Below are positions 20,889 to 30,089 of a DNA stretch of 64,000 nt, piece after piece (the stretch's first letter is position 1; each line of letters begins with the position of its first letter). The notes under the pieces are model-generated. The model saw only the letters and a program-made list of their open reading frames with translations, was not told the DNA's origin and did not search any database. The stretch comes from Mantamonas sphyraenae. Its lineage: Eukaryota; CRuMs; Mantamonadidae. The stretch lies in the NCBI GenBank assembly GCA_026936335.1, contig JAPMXV010000030.1, positions 310,001 to 374,000 of the forward strand, given 5' to 3'. The translations under genes were made by a program, and so were the position numbers.

Positions 20889-22484
20889 CTAGCGTCGCTC
20901 ACGTCGCCTGGGGCATCGATTTGCATAGTGACCGTACCTTTTGCATGCATAGCACTGCACCTGGGACATGTTGCGTCCCCCATAAGATGATCTGGACCAG
21001 GATGAGGAGGAGGATGACGACGACGACGACGAGGAATACCTGTTGCGACGAAATACAGCAGGACTAACCACACGGTCGTCTCCTTTGAGGTTGACATAGC
21101 TTCCTTGCATGACTGCGCCCGTGCCTGCCCGTTTGATCGGCGACGTGTTCGTCGCCTCCTTCTTCTCCTTCTCCCACGGCGTGCGGCACAGAGGACACGT
21201 GGGTGTGCTGCCTGTACGCAACACACTGCCCATCCACTGTGAGATGCAGGTGCCATGGACGTTGCCTCCACAGCCGTAGCGACAGAACGTCACGTCGTCG
21301 CTGCCAAAGCCGTCCATGCAGATGGGACACTCTGTGTCCTCGTCGATGGGCTTCTGCACCACCGTTCCATCCTCCTCTTTCGTGTCTTCCTCTGCCTCCT
21401 GCTTCGCAAGAGCCTCCAGTTCGCTCGTGTCTTCGTCCTCCGCCTGCTTCAGCGCCGTGTCCACTGCCACGCCCGTTGCCTCGCTGTACCTTCGTCGCAG
21501 CTCCGGTGCTGCCACCACGTCGCCTCCCACCACTGTCGCTTGCTGCTTGTCCAGCAGCGCCTCCACATCTGCATCGCTCCAGTGCCTCCGTTCTGCTTTG
21601 CCGTCGTCTGGCGGCAGGTGAAGCACCTTGCACAGGACAAACATCAGATGCTTGCACATCGAACCATGGATGCTGCAATCTGGACAGCTGCATCGCATCA
21701 GACGGCTCACCGTGACCTCGTACGCGTTGCCCGTGCTGCCCATCACCGTAAACTGCTGCTTTGTCGGCTCTGTGCGCCTTCCTCGGTTCAATAGATACAT
21801 CTTCTGGGTCAACGCGCGATACATACGTGCCGACACGCTGTGCTTGTACTTCAACCATCGGTTCTTGGGCTTCTTGGGCCGTTTTGCCGCGGCGGCGGAT
21901 TTTTTCTTCGACGTGCTTGTTTTCTGCCGCTTCCTGTCCTGCTCTGTCCCTTTGTTGCTTCCCTCACTCTCCATCTCGGGTTCCATGTCATCGTTTCCAG
22001 CCGTGGACAAGGTCGAGTTGCTCTGTGCTGCATCTTCTCTGTCTCGTTTCCGTCCGCTGACATGTGCGGTGTCGTCGCCGCTCTCCCCTGCCTCCTCCTC
22101 AAACAAGGATCCATCCGAGGTGCTGAGGGAGCAAGTGGCCGATCGACGGATGCCCAGGTCGGCCAGCGTGCTGTCCATGGAATCTTCACGCGCCAGGGAG
22201 ACCTGCTTGAATTTGCCACCCAGTTCAAACCACGGAAGGTCGCCTTGCACGCGTTGTGAAAGCTCGTGTTCAATCCAAGCCACCACCTTTTCCACGCGTG
22301 TGTCTGTGCTGAACCTGCTGCTCAGCTTGTCTCCCGGAAGCTCGGCCAGCGTGTGGGGCAGCGTAACGGTGATTTTGCACTCGCTGCGGCTCGTCTGCGA
22401 ATCTTCCCCGTCCTCCTGCTGGGTGAATGACTCCATGCGTTGCTTGCGCAGCTGCATGCTCTTTTGCCTCACCAGTGCAGACAT
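20889..22484 (-). CDS. UBX-SWIM-RING-CCHC zinc-finger protein
   Basis: About 531 aa from the first ATG at 22484; the frame upstream to 22556 has only GTG. Four modules in order: an N-terminal ubiquitin-like fold resembling UBX (residues ~35-125); a nuclear-type basic Lys-rich linker; a SWIM zinc finger (RCSCPDCSIHGSMCKH, ~265-290); a RING (CPICMDGF ... CGGNVHGTCISQW ... CPLCRTPW, ~395-450); and, after a Ser run, a C-terminal CCHC knuckle (CYACKRYGHYANRC). SWIM plus RING is known from ZSWIM2/MEX-type ubiquitin ligases; the knuckle suggests single-stranded nucleic-acid binding and UBX-like folds often bind p97/CDC48. A ubiquitin ligase working with an RNA or DNA partner is the inference. I do not know this four-part arrangement from a described family. 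Confidence 0.78.
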   Translation of the reverse strand: MSALVRQKSMQLRKQRMESFTQQEDGEDSQTSRSECKITVTLPHTLAELPGDKLSSRFSTDTRVEKVVAWIEHELSQRVQGDLPWFELGGKFKQVSLAREDSMDSTLADLGIRRSATCSLSTSDGSLFEEEAGESGDDTAHVSGRKRDREDAAQSNSTLSTAGNDDMEPEMESEGSNKGTEQDRKRQKTSTSKKKSAAAAKRPKKPKNRWLKYKHSVSARMYRALTQKMYLLNRGRRTEPTKQQFTVMGSTGNAYEVTVSRLMRCSCPDCSIHGSMCKHLMFVLCKVLHLPPDDGKAERRHWSDADVEALLDKQQATVVGGDVVAAPELRRRYSEATGVAVDTALKQAEDEDTSELEALAKQEAEEDTKEEDGTVVQKPIDEDTECPICMDGFGSDDVTFCRYGCGGNVHGTCISQWMGSVLRTGSTPTCPLCRTPWEKEKKEATNTSPIKRAGTGAVMQGSYVNLKGDDRVVSPAVFRRNRYSSSSSSSSSSSSWSRSSYGGRNMSQVQCYACKRYGHYANRCPRRRERR

Positions 22485-22904
22485 TGTGGGTGGGTGTTGT
22501 CTTGGACGGAACCGCGCCACCCGGCGCAAGGAAGCTGAACGCAAAGCCACTGCCACTCGAGAAGCAGCATTCCATCACGTTTTTGGGGTTGGCGAACATT
22601 GTGGAGAGAGAGAAGAGTGAGAAGGAACCAACAACTTCATTATTGTGCGTTGCCTGCGTCGTTTTTGAGTCCGCCCTTTCTCGAAATGGACCCCTGACTC
22701 ACACTCACACACGCACGCAACTCGCACACACCATGCGTACATACGCCCATGCTCCTCCACGTGCCTTTGTCCATGCTTGCACACACACACATACACACAC
22801 ACACACACACACACATATCCCCCCTTGCCCATGTGTTGCCTCTGTTTGTATCTATGCGTGGCGTCCATTTCGCGCCTTCTCTCTGGCGCCCCACAGGAAA
22901 GAAA
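22485..22904. promoter_or_regulatory. 420-bp divergent intergenic region with CA microsatellite
   Basis: The longest gene-free stretch in the window, lying between two divergent genes, so it should hold both promoters. It contains an interrupted CA dinucleotide run (~22780-22816) and a CACAG acceptor-like end just before the CCCH start. An upstream mini-exon ATGC at 22733-22736, followed by a GTACAT donor (intron 22737-22896), would join in frame to the CCCH gene. No conserved promoter element is recognised. Confidence 0.4.
22782..22816 (+). repeat. CA dinucleotide microsatellite
   Basis: An almost uninterrupted CA repeat of about 17 units with one AT interruption, in the divergent intergenic region. 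Similar CA/GT tracts occur in introns at about 15843-15868 and near 39200-39220, so they are a general feature of non-coding DNA here. Confidence 0.9.
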
Positions 22905-24531
22905 ATGCCGCAACCTCGCAGTCGCGGATACGGGCACCACGGCAGCTCCGAGAACGACAGGCGTCGGCGTCGGGGCAAAAACAAGCCGTCGTACAACAAC
23001 AATGGGAAGAGGAGGCAGCGCGGACAGTCAACGTCGTCGGACGACTCGAATAGCAACGGGTACGGCGGGCGAAGCGGCGGCGGCGGCGGAGGCGGAGGCG
23101 ATCGGGAGCGCAACGGAGGCGGCGGAGGCGACCGAGACGGGCGCTCGGGCAGCAAGAACGGACTGGCGGATAACGGCCAGGATGGAGGGGACAACGTGCA
23201 CTCGCGTGCCAAGTCGGACCGCTACAAGACGGAGCTGTGTCGCGGCTTTCAGGAGCATGGCTTCTGCAAGTATGGCACCAACTGTCAATTTGCACACGGC
23301 GAAGAGGAGCTGCGTGTGGTCTCACGCCACCCCAAGTTCAAAACCGAGTTTTGCAAGAGTTTCCACTCAAATGGCACCTGCCCCTACGGCCAACGCTGCC
23401 GCTTCATCCACATCGAAAAGAGCCGCCTCTCCTACCAGAACGCAGCCATGGGTACGTTACACAAAATGGGTCGCATTCTATTCATGCACAGCAACCCTGT
23501 TTGCCACTCTCTGCGCTCGGCGTGTGGGCCTGCGGTGGTGTGTTTGTGTGTGTGTTGCAGGAATGCCTTCTTGTTCCCATTTGCCTGAGAGGGGTTTTTT
23601 CCACGCGCCGTTTTTCACACAAGCACCGGCTGACGCTGCACGACGCACATGGACACATGGACTTGCCCCACGCATTCGTATGGCACCACACATGAACCCT
23701 TGCCACCCACGCGACACAGCGGATGACATCTTTGGGATCAAGCGAGGGAGCACCGACCCGGAGGACGAAAGCGAGCTGGTGCATGCCATTCGGCAAACGC
23801 GCCAGAACCAGCTGGCCACGCTGCACATTGGGGACGGCAGCGATGGCGACGCAACCATGATGGATTATTTGAACGATGTGAACGAGGAAATCGACCAGGC
23901 GGAAGAGAAATTTATTCAACAACTGAGCATCACCAACCCGTTGGTGGCGGCCTCACACCGGCTGCCCTTTTTCAAGCAGCTCACCGAAAAGGAGGAGGAG
24001 CAGGTGATTGAGCACATGTACCAGACACAGCACAAGGAGCAGCGTCTGCGTTCCAAGCTCCACCAGCAGCAGAAGCAGGAAATCGAACGCAGGTTGCTGG
24101 AGCAGCAGGACGAAGGCAACGCCGAACACCTCACGCCACGCACTGTGGCCGACCAGCACTTTTCCTTCCGCAGCGGCGCAGGCGACAGCCATGCCATCGC
24201 CATGCGCAACACTCACCTTCAGCTCATGCTTTCAGAGGACATGGATAGCAGCGACGTCGACTCGGAAGAGGACTTTGCCCTTGACTCGCGCGGCGGCGGC
24301 GCTTCGGCCTCCTCCTTCAAGGGGGCCCACTACGGTCAGCACAGCAGCCACGGCGCAAACGGCACTCATCGTGGTGCAGGCAGCAATGGCGCAAGCAATG
24401 GTCGAAGCGCACAGCACTCGGCAAAGGCAAAGGTATCCAATCCCACAGCCGCAGCAAACTTCTGGGGCGCCAAGGCAGAGCAACTGCGCAGTACCTCGAC
24501 CGACGACGACTCTGTGTGGGCCAGTGCCTGA
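22905..24531 (+). CDS. Tandem CCCH (TTP/ZFP36-type) RNA-binding protein
   Basis: Exons 22905-23451 and 23561-24531 (505 aa), joined across a 109-nt intron (GTACGT...TTGCAG) that leaves a clean Gly codon. An Arg/Gly/Ser-rich N-terminus precedes two C-x8-C-x5-C-x3-H fingers with the diagnostic lead-ins YKTELC and FKTEFC, spaced as in tristetraprolin and its relatives, which bind AU-rich mRNA elements and recruit deadenylation. The C-terminal 300 residues are unlike animal family members: a predicted helical region (~residues 250-350) with Gln/Lys-rich coiled coil and a Ser/Gly tail. The protein is likely a cytosolic mRNA-stability regulator. The start is the first ATG of the frame, but a 5' mini-exon is possible (see the upstream region). 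Confidence 0.88.
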
Positions 24532-24610
24532 GAAATCGGGTGTTTTGTGTGAGTGAGTGATCACAGAAAATTCTTGATGAAAACCCAACCCAACCCGACC
24601 ACATATTAAC

Positions 24611-25303
24611 ATGCCCAACCGCACAGACCGAAAGGTGTACGACAAGGAAACACCGGCACCGACGTATCCCGTACGTGTTTGCCTCTTGCCCCCTTGCCCT
24701 CTTGCCCTCTTGCCCTCTTGCCAGCAGGTTGACACCCTGACACCCACCCGCGCTTTCCCTCCCCGGGCTGTTCACTTTTCGCAGGAACGGAGGATCGAGC
24801 CCATGCCAAAGGTCAGCGAGTGCCCTCAACTCATCGAATGGGAGAAACTGCTCAAGGCGTACAGCAGCAGTTTCCACAGGGTGCCTGCAGAGCCGTCTGC
24901 GGCGGCTCATGTGCTACGCCTGCTCGACGTCGCCTCCGTGCCCACCGTCCAGCGTGGCGGCGACAGCTACTTTCCGCAGGAACTCATCAAGAAGCGCAAA
25001 CGTGAGGCTCTGGCCGGTAGCAGCCTGTACAAGGAGCGCAAGGTCCAGGAAGCGCAGGAGGAGGCCGAGTTGGAAGGAGAGGCGGCGGGCGACGATGCAC
25101 AGGACTCAAAACGCGCACGAGTGGGCAACAAAGACGAAAATGACGACGGAACAGACCCGTACGACCAAACAGGACTCGATGACGACGAAGACGTAGGCGA
25201 CGACGACGACGACGACTACACACGAGCCCAGCAGTTCAGCGACGACGAAGATGCCGACGACAACGAATCCGACGGTGACCAAGGACCCACCATTTACAGC
25301 TAG
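24611..25303 (+). CDS. RPC7/Rpc31-like RNA polymerase III subunit
   Basis: A frame of 693 nt hides an in-frame 114-nt intron (24671-24784, GTACGT...TTCGCAG) containing a TTGCCCTC repeat; the mature protein is 192 aa. After splicing, a short N-terminal segment (TPAPTYPERRIEPMPK) leads into a helical central part ending in a basic stretch (ELIKKRKREALAG). It then enters a strongly acidic Asp/Glu tail ending in PTIYS. Short length, a proline/tyrosine-containing N-terminal motif, a central basic patch and an acidic C-terminus with terminal aromatic match RPC7 (yeast Rpc31), which links the initiation subcomplex of RNA polymerase III. The acidic tail is compositionally biased, so another small nuclear acidic protein cannot be excluded. 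Convergent with XPG, 60 bp between stops. Confidence 0.55.
   Translation: MPNRTDRKVYDKETPAPTYPVRVCLLPPCPLALLPSCQQVDTLTPTRAFPPRAVHFSQERRIEPMPKVSECPQLIEWEKLLKAYSSSFHRVPAEPSAAAHVLRLLDVASVPTVQRGGDSYFPQELIKKRKREALAGSSLYKERKVQEAQEEAELEGEAAGDDAQDSKRARVGNKDENDDGTDPYDQTGLDDDEDVGDDDDDDYTRAQQFSDDEDADDNESDGDQGPTIYS
24688..24724 (+). repeat. Short tandem repeat of CTTGCCCT inside the RPC7-like intron
   Basis: Four to five copies of a pyrimidine-rich 8-base unit inside the intron at 24671-24784. It may serve as an extended polypyrimidine tract; it does not belong to the protein. Confidence 0.75.
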
Positions 25304-25363
25304 GCTGTTGCACCTTCCTCCACTTCTTCTTGCTTCCATTGTAACATAAAACAAGTCTCACCA

Positions 25364-28300
25364 CTATCCCTCCAGCTCCGCGTCCGTCGGCCACGCTGTG
25401 CTCTTTTGCTCCAGCTTGCCATCCAGCACCAACGCCCACCGTTGCCTCTGGTCTCCACGTTCGTTCGGAGGCATGACCCAAGTCACACTGTGGCCTGCTC
25501 GCGCCATGGTCGCCCACTTGCTCTGTTTGCGCTCGTTTTGCTTCATGATGGTGAAGCCACGCAGCCGCACGTTCCGCAGGCCCTTCAGCGGCGTGTGTTC
25601 GATGCGAAGCACCTCGCCACTCTCTTCCAGCACAATCTCCCTCTTGGTCAGATCGTGCAGATGCCTGTCGATGTACAGCACCGTCGACAGCGGCAGCAGT
25701 GGCCTATCCAGCACGTTTCCATTCTCCACCCGTTGTCGCTTGCCCCCTCCCGACTCCTCCTCCACAGGAATGTCCTGGTCGTCGTCGTCCTCCTCGTCGT
25801 CGTTCTCGTTGCCGTTGTCGTCCTCGTTGCCACCCACCTCTCCCTTCTTTCGCTTCTTGCCCCCTCCCTTGCGCTTCGTCTTTGCCTTGCTGCGTTTGCT
25901 CTCTGCACGCGCGGCTGCCTCCTGCATCCGCCTGTCTGCTTCATCCGCCAACTTGGCCAGCGGCTGCATTTTCAGCTGCGTCACTGCCTTCTGCAGCCGC
26001 TTGTTGCTGAACTTCACCTTGCGATTGCGCGAGAAATAGTCCTGCAGCGACGATTGCACCTGCACCTCCCTCTCCTGCATGCGCTTCATGATGGGCAGCA
26101 ACATGTCGTCTGTCTTTTTCTGAGGCCACCCAAACTTGGCGTACGTAAAGTCGCGGATGGCCTGCAGATTCGGCGTGCCCCACCCAAATCGCTCCGAACT
26201 CGTGTCCACCGCAGGCTCCAGATACGCATTCCGCACCACGGCATTGGGAAAGTTGCGTGGCACGTCCAACTTGGTGCGAAGCTTGCCAAACAGCGTCTCC
26301 AGTGTCCTCAGCCGCTTGCGCTGCGCACATTCTGCGTCGCTCAGCGCCTCATTGTGTGCATCTTTCTGATCCGTGCTGTCCAGCACCTCGCTCGGTGTGC
26401 GCGACTCCAGAAAGGCACGGAATTCCTTGAGGCCGTCCACGCCGGGGAAGTACGCAAGGATTTCTGCCGCCTTGATCACTCCCACGCCGCGAAGTCCTTG
26501 TGTGTAGTCAGAGCCCGTCAGGTACGCCAGGTTGATCAGTGTGTCTCGGTTGATCGACAATTCTTTCTCCAAAAGATCCATGGAGTACCGTTCCACGTAC
26601 TTCCGCTGGTCAAACATGTTCTTGTACACCGTCTGCGCCCCAAACAGAAACGCATCCGAATCGTCCGTCACAATCCCGTCCACCAGGCCCTGCTCGTTCA
26701 GATACGCACACTGCGCCTCTGCCTCAAACGGCGCCTCCACCCACGGAATGCCAAACATCAAAAGCAGCTCCTTCGTGTCCGCCATCATCTCCCCAGACAC
26801 TGTTTGGTTCACTCGGTCGTTCGCCTTGACCGCCTTGAGAAGCTCTTCCTGAGTCCGTGCCATCTCCTTGTCTGCCTCACTCTGGGCCTTGGCCTCCTCC
26901 TCTGCCCTCTTTTCAGCCTCTTGCTCCTTCTGCTTCGTCTCTTCCACCTCCTTTGCCTTGTCCGATGAGCGCACCAGCCACGCCGATTCTGAGGACGCAA
27001 GTACAGTGCCCCCAGCTGTCTCCTCTCCATGCTGTGCCTCTGCATCCACCTGTTGCCGTGTACCCTCCTTTTCAACCTCCATGGTTGTCGACATTGTGTC
27101 TTCTTGCACACTCTCCGGGGCCTCGTCGCGATCTCCTCCTCACGCTGGTCTTTCTTTGGCGATTCCGCCCTCTTTGTGGTCTGTTCCTCCTCCCTCACAT
27201 CCTCTCACATCCTCTCATACCTTCTCGTTCACGAACCTCCATACCTTTCTCGTTCACGGTTGGTTGCACCTCGGCCACCGCCACCTGCTCATCTTCGACC
27301 ACCGCCACGTGCTCATCTCCACCCACCGCCACGTGCTCATCTCCAACCCACCTCCACGTGCTCATCTCTCCACCCACCTGCTCATCTCCACACCTCATCA
27401 TCTCCACCGCCAGATGCTCATCTCGCCACGTGCTCATCTCCAACCACCTCCACGTGCTCATCTCCACCCACCGCCACGTGCTCATCTCCACCCACCGCCA
27501 CCATCTCCACGCCACGTGCTCATCTCCACCCACCGCCACGTGCTCATCTCCACCCACCGCCACCTGCTCATCTCCACCCACCGCCACTGCTCATGTTCCA
27601 CCTCCATATCCTCACCTCGCACGCTTTTGCCCACAAACACAACCTCCTCGTCCTCATCCTCCTCTCCATCGCTGCCGTCACTGCTCAACTCCTCGTCGCT
27701 GCTCTCATCCTCAAACTCCACCTTCACTGCCTTCTTCACCTTTCCTTCCCATCCTGTTCCTTCTGTCAACGCCCGAGGCTTGCTGTTACCTCGTCCATCC
27801 TCCTCTCGGTTCATATGCGCGATCTTCCTTCCAAACTCCAGCGTCGTGATGTCCACTGGCCCCTCCTCCCTCTTTCGCCCTCCAGCATCCGCCCCACCTT
27901 TTTCATCCTCCTCCTCCTCCTCTTCTCCCTCTTGGTGATCCTCAATGTACCACGCCAGCGAAACCGCCCGTCCCTTGCGCTTTGCGGCCTCCGCTTTCCG
28001 CTTCTCCTCCTCCGCCTTCAGCTCCTCAATCAGCGCCTCCTCCGCCTCCCTCTTTCGCTTCTCCTCCTCACTCTCCTCCTCCTCCTCTCCATCATCTCCG
28101 TCCTCACCAATCCGCTGCAGCCCCATCGACTCTTCCAACGCACGTTGTGTCTCCACGTCCATCCCATCCAGCTCCTCCACGTCTTTGGCCCCTCTTGCCG
28201 CCTCCTCCCTCTCCATTGCACGTCTTTCCTTCCAAGAGTACACATGTGTTCCTTGTGCCACTCCCCTTGCAATCGTTTCCGAGTCTGCTTCCTGCTCCAC

Positions 28301-30037
28301 CTCCGGCATGAATCCACCAAACGCCTCATCCCCTCCCTCCTCCCGGTTCTCCACCTGTGCCACATCGTCCACAATGTCCTGCATGTCATCATCGCTTCCA
28401 ATTCCTTGCTCATCATCATCACTCAGTCCGTCCCCAAAATCTCCCGTGTCCACCACAAACCTGTTCAGATCCTCCTTGCCATCGCTTTCATACCCACCAC
28501 CACCACTGCTACTACTGCTACTGCTGCTTGATGTCACACCCACCCCAGATCCATCATCCTCGTCAAATTCCATCCCGTAGTGCTCCTGAAGTGAACGCTG
28601 GATCCCCAGACGCATTGCCTCTTCCTCGCTCAGCCCTTCCATCCCCCCGTCCTCCTCTTGCAACTGCCGTGCCACATTCTCCATCTGAATCTGTGCCTTC
28701 ATCTTGCCCGTGTCCCCCTCCTCCTCGTTCCATTTTAGCAACATGTACCCTTTGTCGCTCTCGCTGCGGATGGGGTTCAACCCCAGCCCCAGATCATCCT
28801 GAGCCTCGTTCTTGATCTGTTCACGCACCTCCAGCAGCTTGTTGTTCATCTTGCTGCTTCGCACCAGGTTCTGCAGCTGAAGCATCGAAAAGTTTCGTCC
28901 ATCCGCAGCCGCTACAGACACGTCTGCGTGCCTGACCCATCCTTTCGCCTTTCGCAACCGCTGCACGTCCACAAGCAGCTCATACTGCATCTTTGTGCTC
29001 AGCTCCTGGAACGCCTGGCTGTCCACTTCGATGTCGTGCATGTACTCTTGGTAGTGTTCCATCTGAGCCATGGCATCCAGCCGCGTCCGCTCTTCTTCCT
29101 CCCCGCTGCTCCCGTCCTCTTCCTCCTCCCCGTCTCCAGCATTTGGGTTCCGCTTGCTGCGGAACAACCGCCGTGTACGTGCTCGTTCTCGATCCCTCTC
29201 TCTCTCCTCTCTTGCCTGCCGATCAGAAAACGGCAGCGGAGCTTTCGGATCCACAAACCGCCCGGCCTCTTCCAACGACTCTGCATCCATGCCCATGCCA
29301 CCCTCTCCGCCGCCCCCTCCTCCATCCTCGTCCTCGTCCTCTTCCTCGTCCTCATCTTCCACCCCTCTTCGTTTCTTCTTCTTTCTTCTAGGGCGTCGTT
29401 GGCCCGGCAGCTGCTCTCCCCCGCCGCTGCTCCCGACTTGCCCCTCCCCGTCTACCTCGCTCTCCTCAGGAATCACAAACTCTTGAAACACTGGCATCCA
29501 GTCGTCCTCGTCCTCGTCCTCTTCGTCCTCCTCGTCCTCTGCGCCTTTCGCGGACAAAGACGCACCAGCTCGCTCCTCCTCGCCTCCTTTGCCAACCACT
29601 CCCCCTTGGCTCTTCAGCTGGTTCATCAACAGCTTCTTTGCTGCATTCTTAAACACAGACCGCGACCTCTGCCGCTGCCTCTCCTCCTGTGCTCCGCGTG
29701 CCCCGTCCGCACCCCCGTGTCAGCCGGTTCTCGAGAATCCATCTTCCGCCCTCCCGCCGTCCACACAACCTACCACCGTGCGTTGCTTCAGTGCTGGCGC
29801 GCTCCCGTCAAACACAAACACTGGCCGGATGTGGAAAAACAGCAGCTTGCAGATGCGGTTGAACATGCCCAGCAGGTGCGCGTTGGGCACCGTGTTTCCG
29901 TCCCGATCTCGGTACGCCTTGACAAACTGGTGCACCCAAATGCTTGTGTCTATCGCCAGCGTCTTGTTTGCCAACGACTCCAGCAAGATTTGCTCCCGAG
30001 CAGGCCCCACCAGCTTCCAAAGATCCTTTACTCCCAT
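25364..30037 (-). CDS. XPG/Rad2 (ERCC5) structure-specific endonuclease
   Basis: Exon 1 is 30037-29774 (starting [12 protein letters not shown], the N-terminal nuclease half with DTSIW and FVFDG acidic residues). An 87-nt intron (GTAGGT...CACAG, phase 0) leads to exon 2 from 29686. A very long acidic, charged spacer (~29650-27600), typical of XPG but not FEN1, is followed by a minisatellite (~27270-27595) in which the frame is interrupted. The reading then returns to the same frame from about 27150 to the stop. The internal nuclease half carries [11 protein letters not shown] and [11 protein letters not shown], then [12 protein letters not shown] of the helix-two-turn-helix, and a PIP-box-like QSSLQDYF (~26040) for PCNA binding. 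XPG makes the 3' incision in nucleotide-excision repair. Whether the minisatellite is an intron, translated, or misassembled is unresolved; both nuclease halves are intact. Confidence 0.9.
27270..27595 (-). repeat. 24-bp minisatellite within the XPG spacer
   Basis: About a dozen copies of a unit near GCCACGTGCTCATCTCCACC (plus strand), with a full period of 24 bp and several shortened copies. Each full unit contains the palindrome CACGTG. Because 24 is divisible by three, copies code for WRWVEMST in one minus-strand frame and GGDEHVAV in another. The truncated copies throw the frame, which is why the XPG reading frame is broken here. Confidence 0.9.
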
Positions 30038-30089
30038 GGCCGCTTTCTGCTGCCTCCGCTGACGCCACACACCCTCACCCTCCTCCACA

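Noticed and set aside
22780-22816. Telomeric or subtelomeric repeat
   Set aside because: It is a simple CA microsatellite between two ordinary genes.
27195-27600. CRISPR-like array
   Set aside because: The repeats are contiguous minisatellite units without unique spacers, inside a eukaryotic nuclease gene.
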